11,973 nt of DNA from Paucimonas sp. (GCA_029266815.1 JAQSWC010000019.1:1-11973); one strand, 5' to 3'; shown: positions 1 to 7,998, counted from the first letter of the stretch. Program-made: numbers and translations. The notes: generated from the letters alone by a model not told the origin.

Positions 1-153
1 AACGGATTGAATGACCTCCTCAATCGCTGTTATGACTTGGGACGCCCGGTTTCGCGCAGCTTCCCTGTTGAGGTGACTTTTCGGGCGTCGCTTGCAAAGG
101 CCTCGTCTCTCAAGCGAGGGAGGCCGGAAGAGCACACCGCTTCGCCGAAATGA
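1..153 (+). CDS. 3' end of a probable LacI/GalR-family transcriptional regulator (partial)
   Basis: Frame 1 is open from the left edge to a TGA at 151-153, giving the last 50 residues of a protein that starts outside the window. The segment reads DLLNRCYDLGRPVSRSFPVEVTFRAS in outline (DLLNR, then GRP, then SFPVEVTFRAS). This resembles the usual LacI/GalR C-terminus: a last helix of the type LLxRI, a short loop, then a strand of the type LPVELVVRxS before a loose tail. The other two plus-strand frames stop within the first 15 bases. Two perfect LacI-type operators downstream fit a regulator that controls the GH3-permease-receptor operon and possibly itself. The DNA-binding and sugar-binding domains are not visible, so the assignment rests on a short tail plus context. 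The alternative is a chance open frame. Confidence 0.5.
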   Translation, partial: NGLNDLLNRCYDLGRPVSRSFPVEVTFRASLAKASSLKRGRPEEHTASPK

Positions 154-168
154 TTTTTTTTCCAATCG

Positions 169-186
169 AATGGAAACGTTTCCATT
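169..186. promoter_or_regulatory. LacI/GalR-type operator O1
   Basis: AATGGAAACGTTTCCATT is a perfect 18-bp palindrome with the central CG and the AAACGTTT core typical of LacI/GalR-family operators. It lies 15 bp after the stop of the probable LacI-family gene. Its 14-bp core TGGAAACGTTTCCA recurs exactly at 839-852. No convincing promoter is visible beside this copy, so it may be an auxiliary site for DNA looping, or it may control a transcript not recognised here. Confidence 0.8.
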
Positions 187-615
187 TACTCGTTTTAGGC
201 CGCGCGCGCCTAGTTAAATCATCCGCCTTCCAAAAGGTGGCAAAAAGGATGTGGCGGGTTTTGTCGGCCCCTGCTCGTCTCGTCCAGCATTCCTCACCGC
301 GGGTTTGAGCCGTACAACAAGCCGCATTTCTTTGTTGCGTTTCTTGGCACTTCCGTCTCTTGGCTTCAAGCATTGGCATAAGGATCAGTGCACGTCTCCT
401 CGGAAGGCCTCTGTAAAACGCGTAATCGCGCTTGTAATCTTTAATGCGGAATCCGTCCGAATTGTCGCAATTTTGGAACAGTTGATATGCGTCAAAACGG
501 GATGTAATGCCCTGCAAAAATACTGTAATGATGCATAGCACCATTTGCAAACAACAGATCAACTTAAAAAGTTTGCCTGCAGCAATATTTTGCAGGATGA
601 TGAAGCGTCGAAATG

Positions 616-650
616 CACCGAAATAGCGCAAAAAACTTGTCATTTCGGTG
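616..650. repeat. 9-bp inverted repeat (hairpin) in the upstream region
   Basis: CACCGAAAT at 616-624 is exactly matched by its reverse complement ATTTCGGTG at 642-650, with a 17-nt A-rich loop. No T-run follows on the plus strand, so it is not a normal intrinsic terminator for plus-strand transcription. It may be part of an RNA structure or a protein-binding inverted repeat; its function is unknown. Confidence 0.45.
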
Positions 651-809
651 ATTGAAAGACATTTTTAGCTTTTTGTAGTGATTGAACTGTTAGGTGCCAT
701 CTCACAATGTTGCTTCCCTTGCTTTTCTATAAACGAAAATTTTTGCAACGCAAAAGAAAAATTTGTGAAACCGCTATCAAATGCCCGAATTTTTCGTTGA
801 CAAAATATT

Positions 810-838
810 TTGCTCACTTCAAGATTCTGCACCATAAT
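810..838 (+). promoter_or_regulatory. Candidate sigma-70 promoter of the GH3 operon
   Basis: TTGCTC (810-815) and CATAAT (833-838) are separated by 17 bp. The -10 hexamer matches the TATAAT consensus in five of six positions, and the -35 in three. Transcription would start near 845, in the middle of operator O2, which is the classical layout for steric repression. An overlapping alternative uses the perfect -35 TTGACA at 797-802 with a poor -10 (AAGATT, 821-826); it would place O2 just downstream of the start. Either choice is compatible with repression by a LacI-family protein. Confidence 0.45.
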
Positions 839-853
839 TGGAAACGTTTCCAA
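838..853. promoter_or_regulatory. LacI/GalR-type operator O2
   Basis: TTGGAAACGTTTCCAA is a perfect 16-bp palindrome sharing its 14-bp core with O1. It begins at the last base of the candidate -10 box and covers the expected transcription start, so a bound repressor would block initiation of the GH3-permease-receptor operon. The centre-to-centre distance to O1 is 668 bp. Confidence 0.82.
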
Positions 854-960
854 GTGCACGCAAAAGTCGCATTTTTGGAAGATGCACCAGCAGCGTGTCG
901 GGAGCATGGCAGAAGTGCACCAAGCATTGCATTGATATCTGAATGACGGATTCGATCCAC

Positions 961-3483
961 ATGAAAAAACCTAGTCTCGCCAAGCTGATCTCTGTAGCCG
1001 TTATGGCCGCTTTTAGCGTCGGCAGTTTGTCCTATGCCTCCGCGCCGGCGCAGTTCGGCGACTGGCCAACGGTCAAAAGTGCGATTTCCACGAATGCGGA
1101 GCTCGAGGCTAAGGTGGCGTCCATCGTTGCTGGGATGACGCTGGCGCAAAAAGTCGGCCAGATGACGCAGCCGGAAATCAAGAGCGTCACGCCGGATCAG
1201 GTAAAGCAGTTTTACATCGGCTCGGTGCTGAACGGTGGCGGTAGCTGGCCGCAAGGGAATAAGCATGCGGCAGTTGCAGATTGGCTGGCTTTGGCCGACA
1301 AGTACTACGACGCCTCGATGGCTACCGATATGGCTGTCAAGGTTCCCGTCGTATGGGGAACGGACGCAGTCCACGGTCACGGCAACGTCTACGGCGCGAC
1401 CATTTTCCCTCACAACATTGGCCTTGGCGCAGCCCGCGATCCCAAGCTGATCGAGGAGATGGCACAGGCCGTCGGTCGCTCTGTGCGCGCTACCGGGATA
1501 GCCTGGGTTTTCGCGCCCACAGTAGCAGTGGTTCGTGACGACCGCTGGGGACGCACCTACGAAAGTTTTTCGGAAGAGGGTGCACTGGTGAACTCCTACG
1601 CCGGCGCCTACGTTCGCGGCTTGCAAGGCACCTTTGACAACGACGCCAATGCCATTGCTACAGCAAAGCATTTCGTTGGTGATGGCGGCACCGACCAGGG
1701 CAAGGATCGTGGGATCAATATGTCCACAGCCGATCAGATGCTCAAGATCCACGCACAAGGTTACTTCAGTGCTCTGGAAGCAGGTGCCCAGACCGTGATG
1801 GCTTCGTTTAATAGCTGGAACGACGTGGCCGGCGGCGTCAATTACGGCAAGATGCATGGCAGCCGTGCATTGCTGACGGATCTCCTGAAAACGAAGATGG
1901 GATTCGACGGTTTCGTCGTCGGCGACTGGAATGCGATTGCGGAAGTGCCCGGTTGCACGGTCGACAGCTGCGCTCAGGCGATCAACGCCGGCGTCGACAT
2001 GATCATGGTTCCGGATGACTGGAAGAATTTCATCGCCAACACCATCGCGCAGGTTAATCGCGGCGAGATTCCGATGTCGCGGATCGATGATGCGGTGACG
2101 CGCATCATCCGCGTGAAAATGCGTGCCGGGCTCTTCGGCAAGAAGCCGTCTCAGAACAGTCATGCAGGCAAGGTCGAAGCAGTGCAGGCGCGCGATCTCG
2201 CACGCGAGGCCGTCCGCAAATCGCTGGTGCTGCTGAAAAACGACCACGCAACCTTGCCGCTTTCACGCAACAAGAAAATCCTCGTCGTCGGCAAGAGTGC
2301 GGACAACATGTCCAACCAGAGCGGTGGATGGTCACTGACCTGGCAGGGCACCGACAACAAGAACAGCGACTTCCCGAACAGCGACACCATCCTGGCCGCG
2401 ATTACGGACGCTGTCGGCACCGCGAACGTCACCTTCAGCGCCGATGCAGCCAAGGTGAATGTATCGAAATTCGACGCCGTCATTGCCGTCATCGGCGAGA
2501 CTCCTTATTCAGAAGGCGATGGCGACCTCGGTCCTGCACGTACGCTGCGCCACAGCGAGCGCTTCCCCGAAGATCTGGCAGTCCTGAAGGCTGTTGCAGG
2601 AAAAGGCCGGCCGGTCGTTACCGTGTTCATTTCGGGTCGTCCCCTGTATGTAAACGACCTGCTCAATCTGTCGGACAGTTTCGTCGCAGCGTGGTTACCG
2701 GGCACGGAAGGCAAGGGCGTTTCAGACGTGCTGCTCCGTAACGCGGAAGGCAAGCCTGCTTATGATTTCACCGGAAAACTCTCGTTCTCATGGCCGAAGT
2801 CGGTATGCCAGACGCCGCTGAACGTGGGCGACAAGAACTACGCGCCCCTGTTTGCGTACGGTTATGGCCTGAGCTATGCGAGCAAACATCAGGTCGGGAA
2901 GGTCAATGCGAAGTTCCCTGCCGGCGGCTGCGGAGCATCGTCGTCCTACCCGGTCTTCAGCAGCGCTGACCGTGCCACTTTCCCGCTCTCCATTGCAAGC
3001 GGCAACGCAAACCTGGCACTTGGCGTGGATTTGAACAGTGTTTTCAATCTGCCGGGCGTGCGTGCCGAAACCTCGCAGATCAATACCCAGCAGGACGCCA
3101 AATTGGTGACTTGGACTGGCCCTGCCAGATTTGAAGCACGTTCAGCTTCCCCGCGTCATTTGCCGGATTACGCCGACACGCTGAAATTCGACACCATTGT
3201 TTCGGGAGCACCGCAAGGCAAAGTGACCATGACCTGGGGATGCGGAGCGGCGTGCTCGAAGACCATCGATGCCACCCGCCTGTTCAATCGCCTGGCCGGC
3301 AAGGGCAAGCAGACCATAAAGGTGCCGCTGGCCTGCTTCTCGGCAAAGACAGCCAAGCTTTCACCTTTCGACACGCCTTTCAGCGTCAATTCGGAAGCGG
3401 CGTTTGCCGCGTCGTTCGCGAATATCGAGCTGGTCGGCGCCAAGAAAGATGCAGACGTTGTGCGCTGCGAGGAGCTGAAATGA
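961..3483 (+). CDS. GH3 family exported beta-glucosidase / exo-beta-glucanase (ExoP-like)
   Basis: This enzyme hydrolyses terminal beta-linked glucose from beta-1,3/1,4-gluco-oligosaccharides or beta-glucosides. I start it at ATG 961 (840 aa) because residues 1-28 then form a clean Sec signal peptide (MKK, hydrophobic core, cleavage near YASA). ATG 943 would add six residues before it. Neither start has a strong ribosome site; a GGA lies 10 nt before 961. Using 961 numbering, the GH3 N-terminal barrel spans roughly 50-395. It includes WGTDAVHGHGN near 132-142, DRWGRTYESF near 194-203, AKHFVGDGG near 235-243 and the nucleophile Asp322 in FVVGDW. The GH3 C-terminal domain spans about 410-640, with GETPYSEGDGD near 512-522; Glu513 there is the expected acid/base by family analogy. 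Residues about 670-835 match the galactose-binding-like C-terminal domain of marine ExoP-type exo-glucanases, and the length agrees with those enzymes. It is the first gene of the operon, directly behind operator O2. Confidence 0.93.
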   Translation: MKKPSLAKLISVAVMAAFSVGSLSYASAPAQFGDWPTVKSAISTNAELEAKVASIVAGMTLAQKVGQMTQPEIKSVTPDQVKQFYIGSVLNGGGSWPQGNKHAAVADWLALADKYYDASMATDMAVKVPVVWGTDAVHGHGNVYGATIFPHNIGLGAARDPKLIEEMAQAVGRSVRATGIAWVFAPTVAVVRDDRWGRTYESFSEEGALVNSYAGAYVRGLQGTFDNDANAIATAKHFVGDGGTDQGKDRGINMSTADQMLKIHAQGYFSALEAGAQTVMASFNSWNDVAGGVNYGKMHGSRALLTDLLKTKMGFDGFVVGDWNAIAEVPGCTVDSCAQAINAGVDMIMVPDDWKNFIANTIAQVNRGEIPMSRIDDAVTRIIRVKMRAGLFGKKPSQNSHAGKVEAVQARDLAREAVRKSLVLLKNDHATLPLSRNKKILVVGKSADNMSNQSGGWSLTWQGTDNKNSDFPNSDTILAAITDAVGTANVTFSADAAKVNVSKFDAVIAVIGETPYSEGDGDLGPARTLRHSERFPEDLAVLKAVAGKGRPVVTVFISGRPLYVNDLLNLSDSFVAAWLPGTEGKGVSDVLLRNAEGKPAYDFTGKLSFSWPKSVCQTPLNVGDKNYAPLFAYGYGLSYASKHQVGKVNAKFPAGGCGASSSYPVFSSADRATFPLSIASGNANLALGVDLNSVFNLPGVRAETSQINTQQDAKLVTWTGPARFEARSASPRHLPDYADTLKFDTIVSGAPQGKVTMTWGCGAACSKTIDATRLFNRLAGKGKQTIKVPLACFSAKTAKLSPFDTPFSVNSEAAFAASFANIELVGAKKDADVVRCEELK

Positions 3484-3542
3484 ATTTCCCGGAATCGATC
3501 CTGATTACGGGCGCAGTACATCACATTCATGGAGACCGTTGA
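3480..3542 (+). CDS. Possible 20-residue coupling ORF between the GH3 and permease genes
   Basis: An ATG at 3480-3482 overlaps the GH3 stop codon (ATGA) and is preceded by GAGGAG at 3469-3474 with a 5-nt spacer, a near-ideal ribosome binding site. The frame runs 20 codons (MNFPESILITGAV... ending HGDR) to a TGA at 3540-3542. It stops one base before the GTG that is the best-supported start of the permease. No family is recognised. It could couple translation of the permease to that of the GH3 enzyme, or be a decayed gene start. Without the ribosome site and overlap geometry I would not list it; expression is unproven. Confidence 0.35.
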   Translation: MNFPESILITGAVHHIHGDR

Positions 3543-3543
3543 C

Positions 3544-4851
3544 GTGCAAACCCTAAGCAAGGCAGAGGCAATGCCGACCGCATCGAACCGCGGAGCCAAT
3601 TCGTATACCGGCCCGCTAGTCCTTCTCACCGCCCTGTTTTTCATGTGGGGACTGATCACGGTGTTGAACGACGTGTTGATTCCTCATCTGAAATCAATCT
3701 ATACGCTGAGCTACACCCAGGTCATGCTGGTGCAATTCTGTTTCTTCGGCGCCTATTTCATCGTCTCGATCCCTGCAGGCATGTTGATCAAGAAGATCGG
3801 CTATCAGAAAGGGGTTGTGGCGGGTCTGTTGACTGCCGCTGCGGGATGCGCACTGTTTTACCCAGCTTCGCAAAGCGGCTTCAGCCTGTTCCTGTTTGCG
3901 TTGTTTGTCGTAGCTTCCGGCATCACTATCCTGCAGGTGGCTGCCAATCCTTATGTAACGGTGCTTGGCGACCCTGCCACTGCATCAAGCCGCCTCACTT
4001 TGACGCAGGCATTCAATTCATTGGGTACGGCAATCGGCCCCTACATCGGCGGAATGCTAATCCTGACAGGAGCCGCGGTCAGCACGACACAGATCGAGGC
4101 CATGTCGGCGGCTGAACAAGCTGCTCATCGTGCTGCGGAAGCAGCCACTGTCCAAGGCCCCTATCTCGGCCTGGCTGCTACCCTAATCGCACTCGCTGTC
4201 CTGTTTGCGCTGGTGCGTTTGCCGAAGATCGATCACGCAGACGATGGCCTCACTTCCGGAGAAGGACGTACCACATCGCTCTTCAATCACAAACACCTTG
4301 TGTTCGGCACCATCGGCATCTTCGTGTATGTCGGCGCGGAAGTCAGCATCGGCAGCTTCCTGATCAATTTCATGGGTGAAGGCAATATTGCCGGACTTGC
4401 TCCCGCCGTAGCAGCCGAGTACCTCACCTATTATTGGGGTGGCGCCATGGTTGGCCGCTTCATCGGTTTTGCAGTGATGCGCGTCGCTAGTCCAGGCAAG
4501 ACCCTGGCATTCAATGCGGCGCTGTCGATAGCATTGATCCTCATCGCGATCTTCAGCGAAGGCAAGCTCGCCATGTGGGCGCTGCTGGCAGTCGGTCTGT
4601 GCAACTCGATCATGTTCCCCACCATATTCAGCATGGCATTGCATGGACTGGGCCGTTATACCGGCCAGGGTTCCGGCGTCTTGTGCATGGCAATCGTCGG
4701 CGGTGCAATCGTCCCGCTGGCGCAGGGCGCGCTGGCGGACAGTATCGGCCTGCAAGCTTCCTTCTTCCTGCCGGCAGCTTGCTACGCGTTCATCCTGTTT
4801 TTTGGATTGAAATACGCAAACCTGCATCGCACTGAAGGTACGGCTAACTGA
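3544..4851 (+). CDS. MFS sugar permease, FucP/GluP (fucose-glucose-galactose:H+ symporter) type
   Basis: This is an inner-membrane proton-coupled sugar importer of the major facilitator superfamily, most like the glucose/galactose transporter branch. I start it at GTG 3544 (435 aa) because GGAGA at 3531-3535 lies 8 nt upstream. ATG 3529 (440 aa) has no ribosome site, and ATG 3571 is a further in-frame option. The sequence has about 12 hydrophobic segments. It opens with LFFMWGLITVLNDVLIPHLK in the first helix and has IKKIGYQKG in the cytoplasmic loop between helices 2 and 3. The family signature QVAANPYVTVLG follows, then LTLTQAFNSLGTAIGP. A long central loop rich in Ala and Glu separates the two halves, and GGAMVGRFIG is in the second half. 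It follows the GH3 gene by about 60 bp and precedes the receptor by about 110 bp. This fits uptake of the glucose released by the GH3 enzyme, although the substrate is inferred from context. Confidence 0.9.
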   Translation: MQTLSKAEAMPTASNRGANSYTGPLVLLTALFFMWGLITVLNDVLIPHLKSIYTLSYTQVMLVQFCFFGAYFIVSIPAGMLIKKIGYQKGVVAGLLTAAAGCALFYPASQSGFSLFLFALFVVASGITILQVAANPYVTVLGDPATASSRLTLTQAFNSLGTAIGPYIGGMLILTGAAVSTTQIEAMSAAEQAAHRAAEAATVQGPYLGLAATLIALAVLFALVRLPKIDHADDGLTSGEGRTTSLFNHKHLVFGTIGIFVYVGAEVSIGSFLINFMGEGNIAGLAPAVAAEYLTYYWGGAMVGRFIGFAVMRVASPGKTLAFNAALSIALILIAIFSEGKLAMWALLAVGLCNSIMFPTIFSMALHGLGRYTGQGSGVLCMAIVGGAIVPLAQGALADSIGLQASFFLPAACYAFILFFGLKYANLHRTEGTAN

Positions 4852-4950
4852 GTTTGAGGAAGTAAAAAAGCAGTATCGATTTATGCAGTAAATGAAGTTG
4901 TAGCAGCAAACGGCGCCACTGGGGGGTGGCTACCGACACTTTGAAAACCC

Positions 4951-4956
4951 GAGGAG
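4951..4956 (+). promoter_or_regulatory. Ribosome binding site that fixes the receptor start
   Basis: GAGGAG lies 5 nt before ATG 4962. It decides in favour of that start over an in-frame GTG at 4926, which has no ribosome site and would put twelve extra residues ahead of an otherwise normal signal peptide. Confidence 0.8.
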
Positions 4957-4961
4957 AAAGA

Positions 4962-7949
4962 ATGAATTATCCAAAGACAAAACGAACGTTGATGAGCCTG
5001 GCAGTAGCCGGTACCTTCACAGCAGTCGTTGTACCTAGCCATGCTCAAGAAGCTGGTGCTTCTGCTGGTGCCACATCCGCCGGCGGTAGCTCGACCGTGG
5101 TCGTTACCGGTATCCGTCGCAGCTTGCAGTCGTCGATGAACCTGAAGCGCAATTCCGACGGTATCGTCGACGGTATCGTCGCCGAAGATATCGGTAAGTT
5201 CCCTGATACCAACCTGGCTGAATCGCTGCAGCGTATTACCGGCGTGTCGATCGACCGTACGGCTAGCGGCGAAGGCTCCAAGATTACCGTCCGCGGCGTG
5301 GGTCCTGACTGGAACCTCGTGCTGTTGAATGGCCGCCAGATGCCGGGCTCGACCCTGACTAACAATGCAGGTGATTCGAACGGCCGCTCGTTCGATTTCG
5401 CCAACCTGGCTTCGGAAGCAATTTCCCAGCTTCAGGTCTACAAGTCGGCACGTGCAGACACGCCTACGGGTGGTATCGGTGCAACCGTGAACGTCATGAC
5501 TGCCCGTCCGTTGTCTAACCCTGGCTTTAAGGCCAGCGTCGGCATCAAAGGCGTTTATGACGAATCCAACAACAACCTTCCCGCAGATGTACGCGAAGGT
5601 CGCAATGCGCTGACGCCAGAGTACTCCGCCATTTATAGCGACACTTTCAATGACAAGATGTTTGGCATTGGAATAAGCGCCAGCTATCAAGAGCGTAACT
5701 CCGGCTTCAACCAGGCAGCAGTCTCCAACGGGTGGCGTGGCCCCTTCCGCGGCGACGAGAACAACTGGGGTACGATTCCCCAGCCAGGCACGCCCGGCTC
5801 TGAAAACATCACGAACCGTCCGGATCCTACCGATCAGTACCAAGTACCGCAGAACCTGAACTACAACTTCAATGGCATCAGCCGTAAGCGTACCAACGGC
5901 CAAGTCGTGTTCCAGTTTGCGCCGACAAAGGACATCACGACGACTTTGGACTATACCTATTCCCAGAATAAGGTGCAGACCCGCCGCCAGGACTTGTCCG
6001 CATGGTTCAACTTTGGCCAGTCGTCTAGCACGTGGACTGATGGTCCGGTAGCTGCGCCTTTGGTTTATACCGAAATCATCAATCCTGCCACAAGCGATAT
6101 CGCAATGGGCGGTGCAAAGTTCGCGGTAAAGAACGAGAACAAGTCGCTTGGCTTCAACGGCACATGGAAAGTCACCGACAAGCTGAAGGTCGAGCTCGAC
6201 ACGCATAAGTCGTCTGCACAATCGAGCCCAGATAGCCCTTATGGTTCCAGTAACGTGTTGGGAACGGCAAGTTTCAGCCGTGGCACAACTACAGCTGACT
6301 TCCGTAAGGACTTCCCGGTTCTCAGCATTCAAGGCGCCAACTTTGCTGGAGCACCTCAACAGGTAACGGGCTCAGTATTTCAGCATGGCCTGCAACGCAG
6401 CGAAGTGGATCAAACACAGATCAAAGCTAGCCTGAAGTTGTTGGAAGCTTCCACGCTGAATTTTGGCGTTGCTGCTACTAAAGTGGACAATCGTTCTGCA
6501 TTCTCGACCCAGCAGCGCGATACATGGGGCGGCGCTACGACGGGCGCGGATTACGCCAGCAGCTTGTGGCATCGTGAGTCAGTCCGTAAGTACTTCGACA
6601 ATATCGAGGGCAGCGACAATCCGAACTTGTTCAATGAGTTCTACACGTTCAACTTTGAAGAAGTTCGTGCACGTGCCGCACAAGCGACGGGCTTGCCCGC
6701 GCTGTATATGCCGAAATCTACCTATGACACCGACCTGCGCACTACGGAAAAATCGAAGAGCGCGTATGTCCAGTTTAATACTGACTGGGATACTGCACTG
6801 CCGATCCACACCGGCATTGGTGCCCGCTTTGAAAAGACTGATGTCGTATCGTCCGCATTGGTTCCGACAGCAACGGGTATCACATGGGTAGCAAACAATG
6901 AGCTGCCCGTAAGCTTCGGCCCTGCTGCCTTCACAACGCTGACCGGTAAGTACGATTATGTACTCCCGACAGCGGATTTTGACATCGATCTGACACCAGA
7001 CTCGAAACTGCGTGCAAGCTATGGTGAATCTCTTGGCCGTCCTCGCTGGAATGAAATCCAGGGCGGACAGGTTCTTGACACCTTGGCACGTGTGGATGGC
7101 GGTCGTGGCTCACAAGGCAATCCGAACTTGAAGCCGCTGAAGGCCAAGAACATGGACTTGTCGTACGAGTGGTATTACGGCAAGCAAAACTTCTTCTCGG
7201 TTGGCGTTTTCAAGAAGAAACTTTCTGATTTCCCTGGTCAGTCGCAAATCACTGCAACTCCATTCAACCTTCGTACTCCGATTGGCGGCACATACTGGAA
7301 CGAGGCGCTGGCTAACGGCTGTGGTACCGGTGACGTTACATGTATCCGTAACTACATCTTCCGTAACCATGAAGGCGACGCAGGCGTGGCGCGTGGACCG
7401 GATGATGCGAACGGCAACGCAACCGGCGTGATTTCTGCACTGCCGACCGATCCGATTGCAAACTTCCGCATCGATACGGTCAGCAACCAGAAGAACGCCA
7501 ACCTCAGCGGTATCGAGGTGAATGTTCAGCATATGTTCGGCAATTCGGGCTTTGGTATCGCTGCGAACGTGACTCACGTGAAGTCAAACATCAGCTATGC
7601 CAATTACTCGATTGGTGAGCAGTTTGCGGTGCCTGGCCTCAGCGACTCGGCAAACCTGACTGGTATCTATGAAGATGCGAAGTGGTCTATCCGCGCCGCA
7701 TACAACTGGCGTGACAACTTCCTGTCGAACAGGTTTGACGGTTCGGGTCCCAACCCGAACTACACCGAAGCTTATGGTCAGTTGGACCTCAGCGTCGGCT
7801 ATAACGTCACCGATAAGCTGACGATCCAGTTCGAAGGTATCAATCTCAACGATGGATATCAACGTATCCATGGTCGTAATCAGGCCCAAGCGCTGTTCGT
7901 CACCCAAACAGGTCGCCGTTACATGCTCGGCGCCCGTTACAAGTTCTGA
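4962..7949 (+). CDS. TonB-dependent receptor of the Xanthomonas/Caulobacter type (carbohydrate uptake)
   Basis: This is an outer-membrane active transporter, 995 aa from ATG 4962. Residues 1-28 are a signal peptide (KTKR, hydrophobic core, cleavage after SHA). A TonB-box-like segment STVVVTG lies at about 44-50. The plug domain covers about 55-180, with IVAEDIGKFPDTNLAESLQRITGVSIDR, VRGVGPDWNLVLLNGRQ in outline and the end motif GGIGATVNVMTARPL. The rest is a 22-strand barrel rich in aromatic and Asn residues, ending RYMLGARYKF with the C-terminal Phe required for outer-membrane insertion. The plug wording matches the class often tied to plant or algal oligosaccharide uptake in xanthomonads and caulobacters. 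No N-terminal FecR-signalling extension is present, so regulation is more likely through the LacI-type operators. It is the last gene before a terminator. The substrate is inferred as a beta-glucan oligomer or beta-glucoside from the neighbouring GH3 enzyme. Confidence 0.95.
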   Translation: MNYPKTKRTLMSLAVAGTFTAVVVPSHAQEAGASAGATSAGGSSTVVVTGIRRSLQSSMNLKRNSDGIVDGIVAEDIGKFPDTNLAESLQRITGVSIDRTASGEGSKITVRGVGPDWNLVLLNGRQMPGSTLTNNAGDSNGRSFDFANLASEAISQLQVYKSARADTPTGGIGATVNVMTARPLSNPGFKASVGIKGVYDESNNNLPADVREGRNALTPEYSAIYSDTFNDKMFGIGISASYQERNSGFNQAAVSNGWRGPFRGDENNWGTIPQPGTPGSENITNRPDPTDQYQVPQNLNYNFNGISRKRTNGQVVFQFAPTKDITTTLDYTYSQNKVQTRRQDLSAWFNFGQSSSTWTDGPVAAPLVYTEIINPATSDIAMGGAKFAVKNENKSLGFNGTWKVTDKLKVELDTHKSSAQSSPDSPYGSSNVLGTASFSRGTTTADFRKDFPVLSIQGANFAGAPQQVTGSVFQHGLQRSEVDQTQIKASLKLLEASTLNFGVAATKVDNRSAFSTQQRDTWGGATTGADYASSLWHRESVRKYFDNIEGSDNPNLFNEFYTFNFEEVRARAAQATGLPALYMPKSTYDTDLRTTEKSKSAYVQFNTDWDTALPIHTGIGARFEKTDVVSSALVPTATGITWVANNELPVSFGPAAFTTLTGKYDYVLPTADFDIDLTPDSKLRASYGESLGRPRWNEIQGGQVLDTLARVDGGRGSQGNPNLKPLKAKNMDLSYEWYYGKQNFFSVGVFKKKLSDFPGQSQITATPFNLRTPIGGTYWNEALANGCGTGDVTCIRNYIFRNHEGDAGVARGPDDANGNATGVISALPTDPIANFRIDTVSNQKNANLSGIEVNVQHMFGNSGFGIAANVTHVKSNISYANYSIGEQFAVPGLSDSANLTGIYEDAKWSIRAAYNWRDNFLSNRFDGSGPNPNYTEAYGQLDLSVGYNVTDKLTIQFEGINLNDGYQRIHGRNQAQALFVTQTGRRYMLGARYKF

Positions 7950-7973
7950 TAGCTGGCAACAGCTAAACGGACA

Positions 7974-7998
7974 CTGTGGAATCCACAAGATTCCACAG
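7974..7998 (+). repeat. 9-bp perfect hairpin just after the receptor gene
   Basis: CTGTGGAAT (7974-7982) pairs exactly with ATTCCACAG (7990-7998) across a 7-nt loop. It lies 24 nt after the receptor stop and immediately before the intrinsic terminator. No T-run follows it, so it is more likely an mRNA 3'-end stabiliser or part of a tandem terminator structure than a terminator alone. Confidence 0.6.

Larger units (their letters stand above)
154..960. other. Long gene-free upstream region
   Basis: About 800 bp separate the putative regulator stop from the GH3 start. No open frame on either strand looks like a protein: those present have erratic composition and no recognisable motif or ribosome binding site. 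The stretch holds a run of eight T at 154-161, a LacI-type palindrome at 169-186, a GC-rich inverted repeat at 196-212 (TAGGC/GCCTA), a 6-bp stem at 576-596 (CCTGCA/TGCAGG), a 9-bp stem at 616-650, a small TTTTGC/GCAAAA hairpin at 741-755, a candidate promoter at 810-838 and a second LacI-type palindrome at 838-853. From roughly 410 onward the DNA is visibly AT-rich with many A and T tracts, as in bent promoter DNA. No tRNA or rRNA sequence is seen. Confidence 0.6.

Noticed and set aside
14..20. Minus-strand AGGAGGT suggesting a divergent gene starting left of the window
   Set aside because: No ATG, GTG or TTG follows at a workable distance inside the window, and the plus-strand frame here resembles the end of a LacI-type protein.
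251..538. Plus-strand open frame of 95 codons in the upstream region
   Set aside because: There is no ribosome site, no recognisable motif and non-coding-like composition.
110..643. Minus-strand open frame of 177 codons in the upstream region
   Set aside because: The first 50 residues are hydrophobic, but the rest has erratic composition with many Arg, Cys and Thr, there is no ribosome site, and it would read through operator O1 and the end of the regulator frame.
906..935. Nine-codon upstream ORF in the GH3 leader
   Set aside because: The GGGAG before its ATG is only one base away, too close to work as a ribosome site, and nothing else supports translation.
814..2247. Long minus-strand open frame of 477 codons opposite the GH3 gene
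   Set aside because: It is antisense to a GH3 gene with all its motifs. Its product is rich in His, Arg and Cys with no domain, as expected of a mirror frame in GC-biased coding DNA.
4915..4930. GCCAC/GTGGC stem before the receptor gene as a terminator or attenuator
   Set aside because: It has only five base pairs and no T-run; it may be minor leader structure but does not support a feature call.
4881..6359. Long minus-strand open frame of 492 codons opposite the TonB receptor
   Set aside because: It lies opposite the signal peptide, plug and early barrel of a clear receptor gene, has no recognisable motif and lacks a ribosome site.
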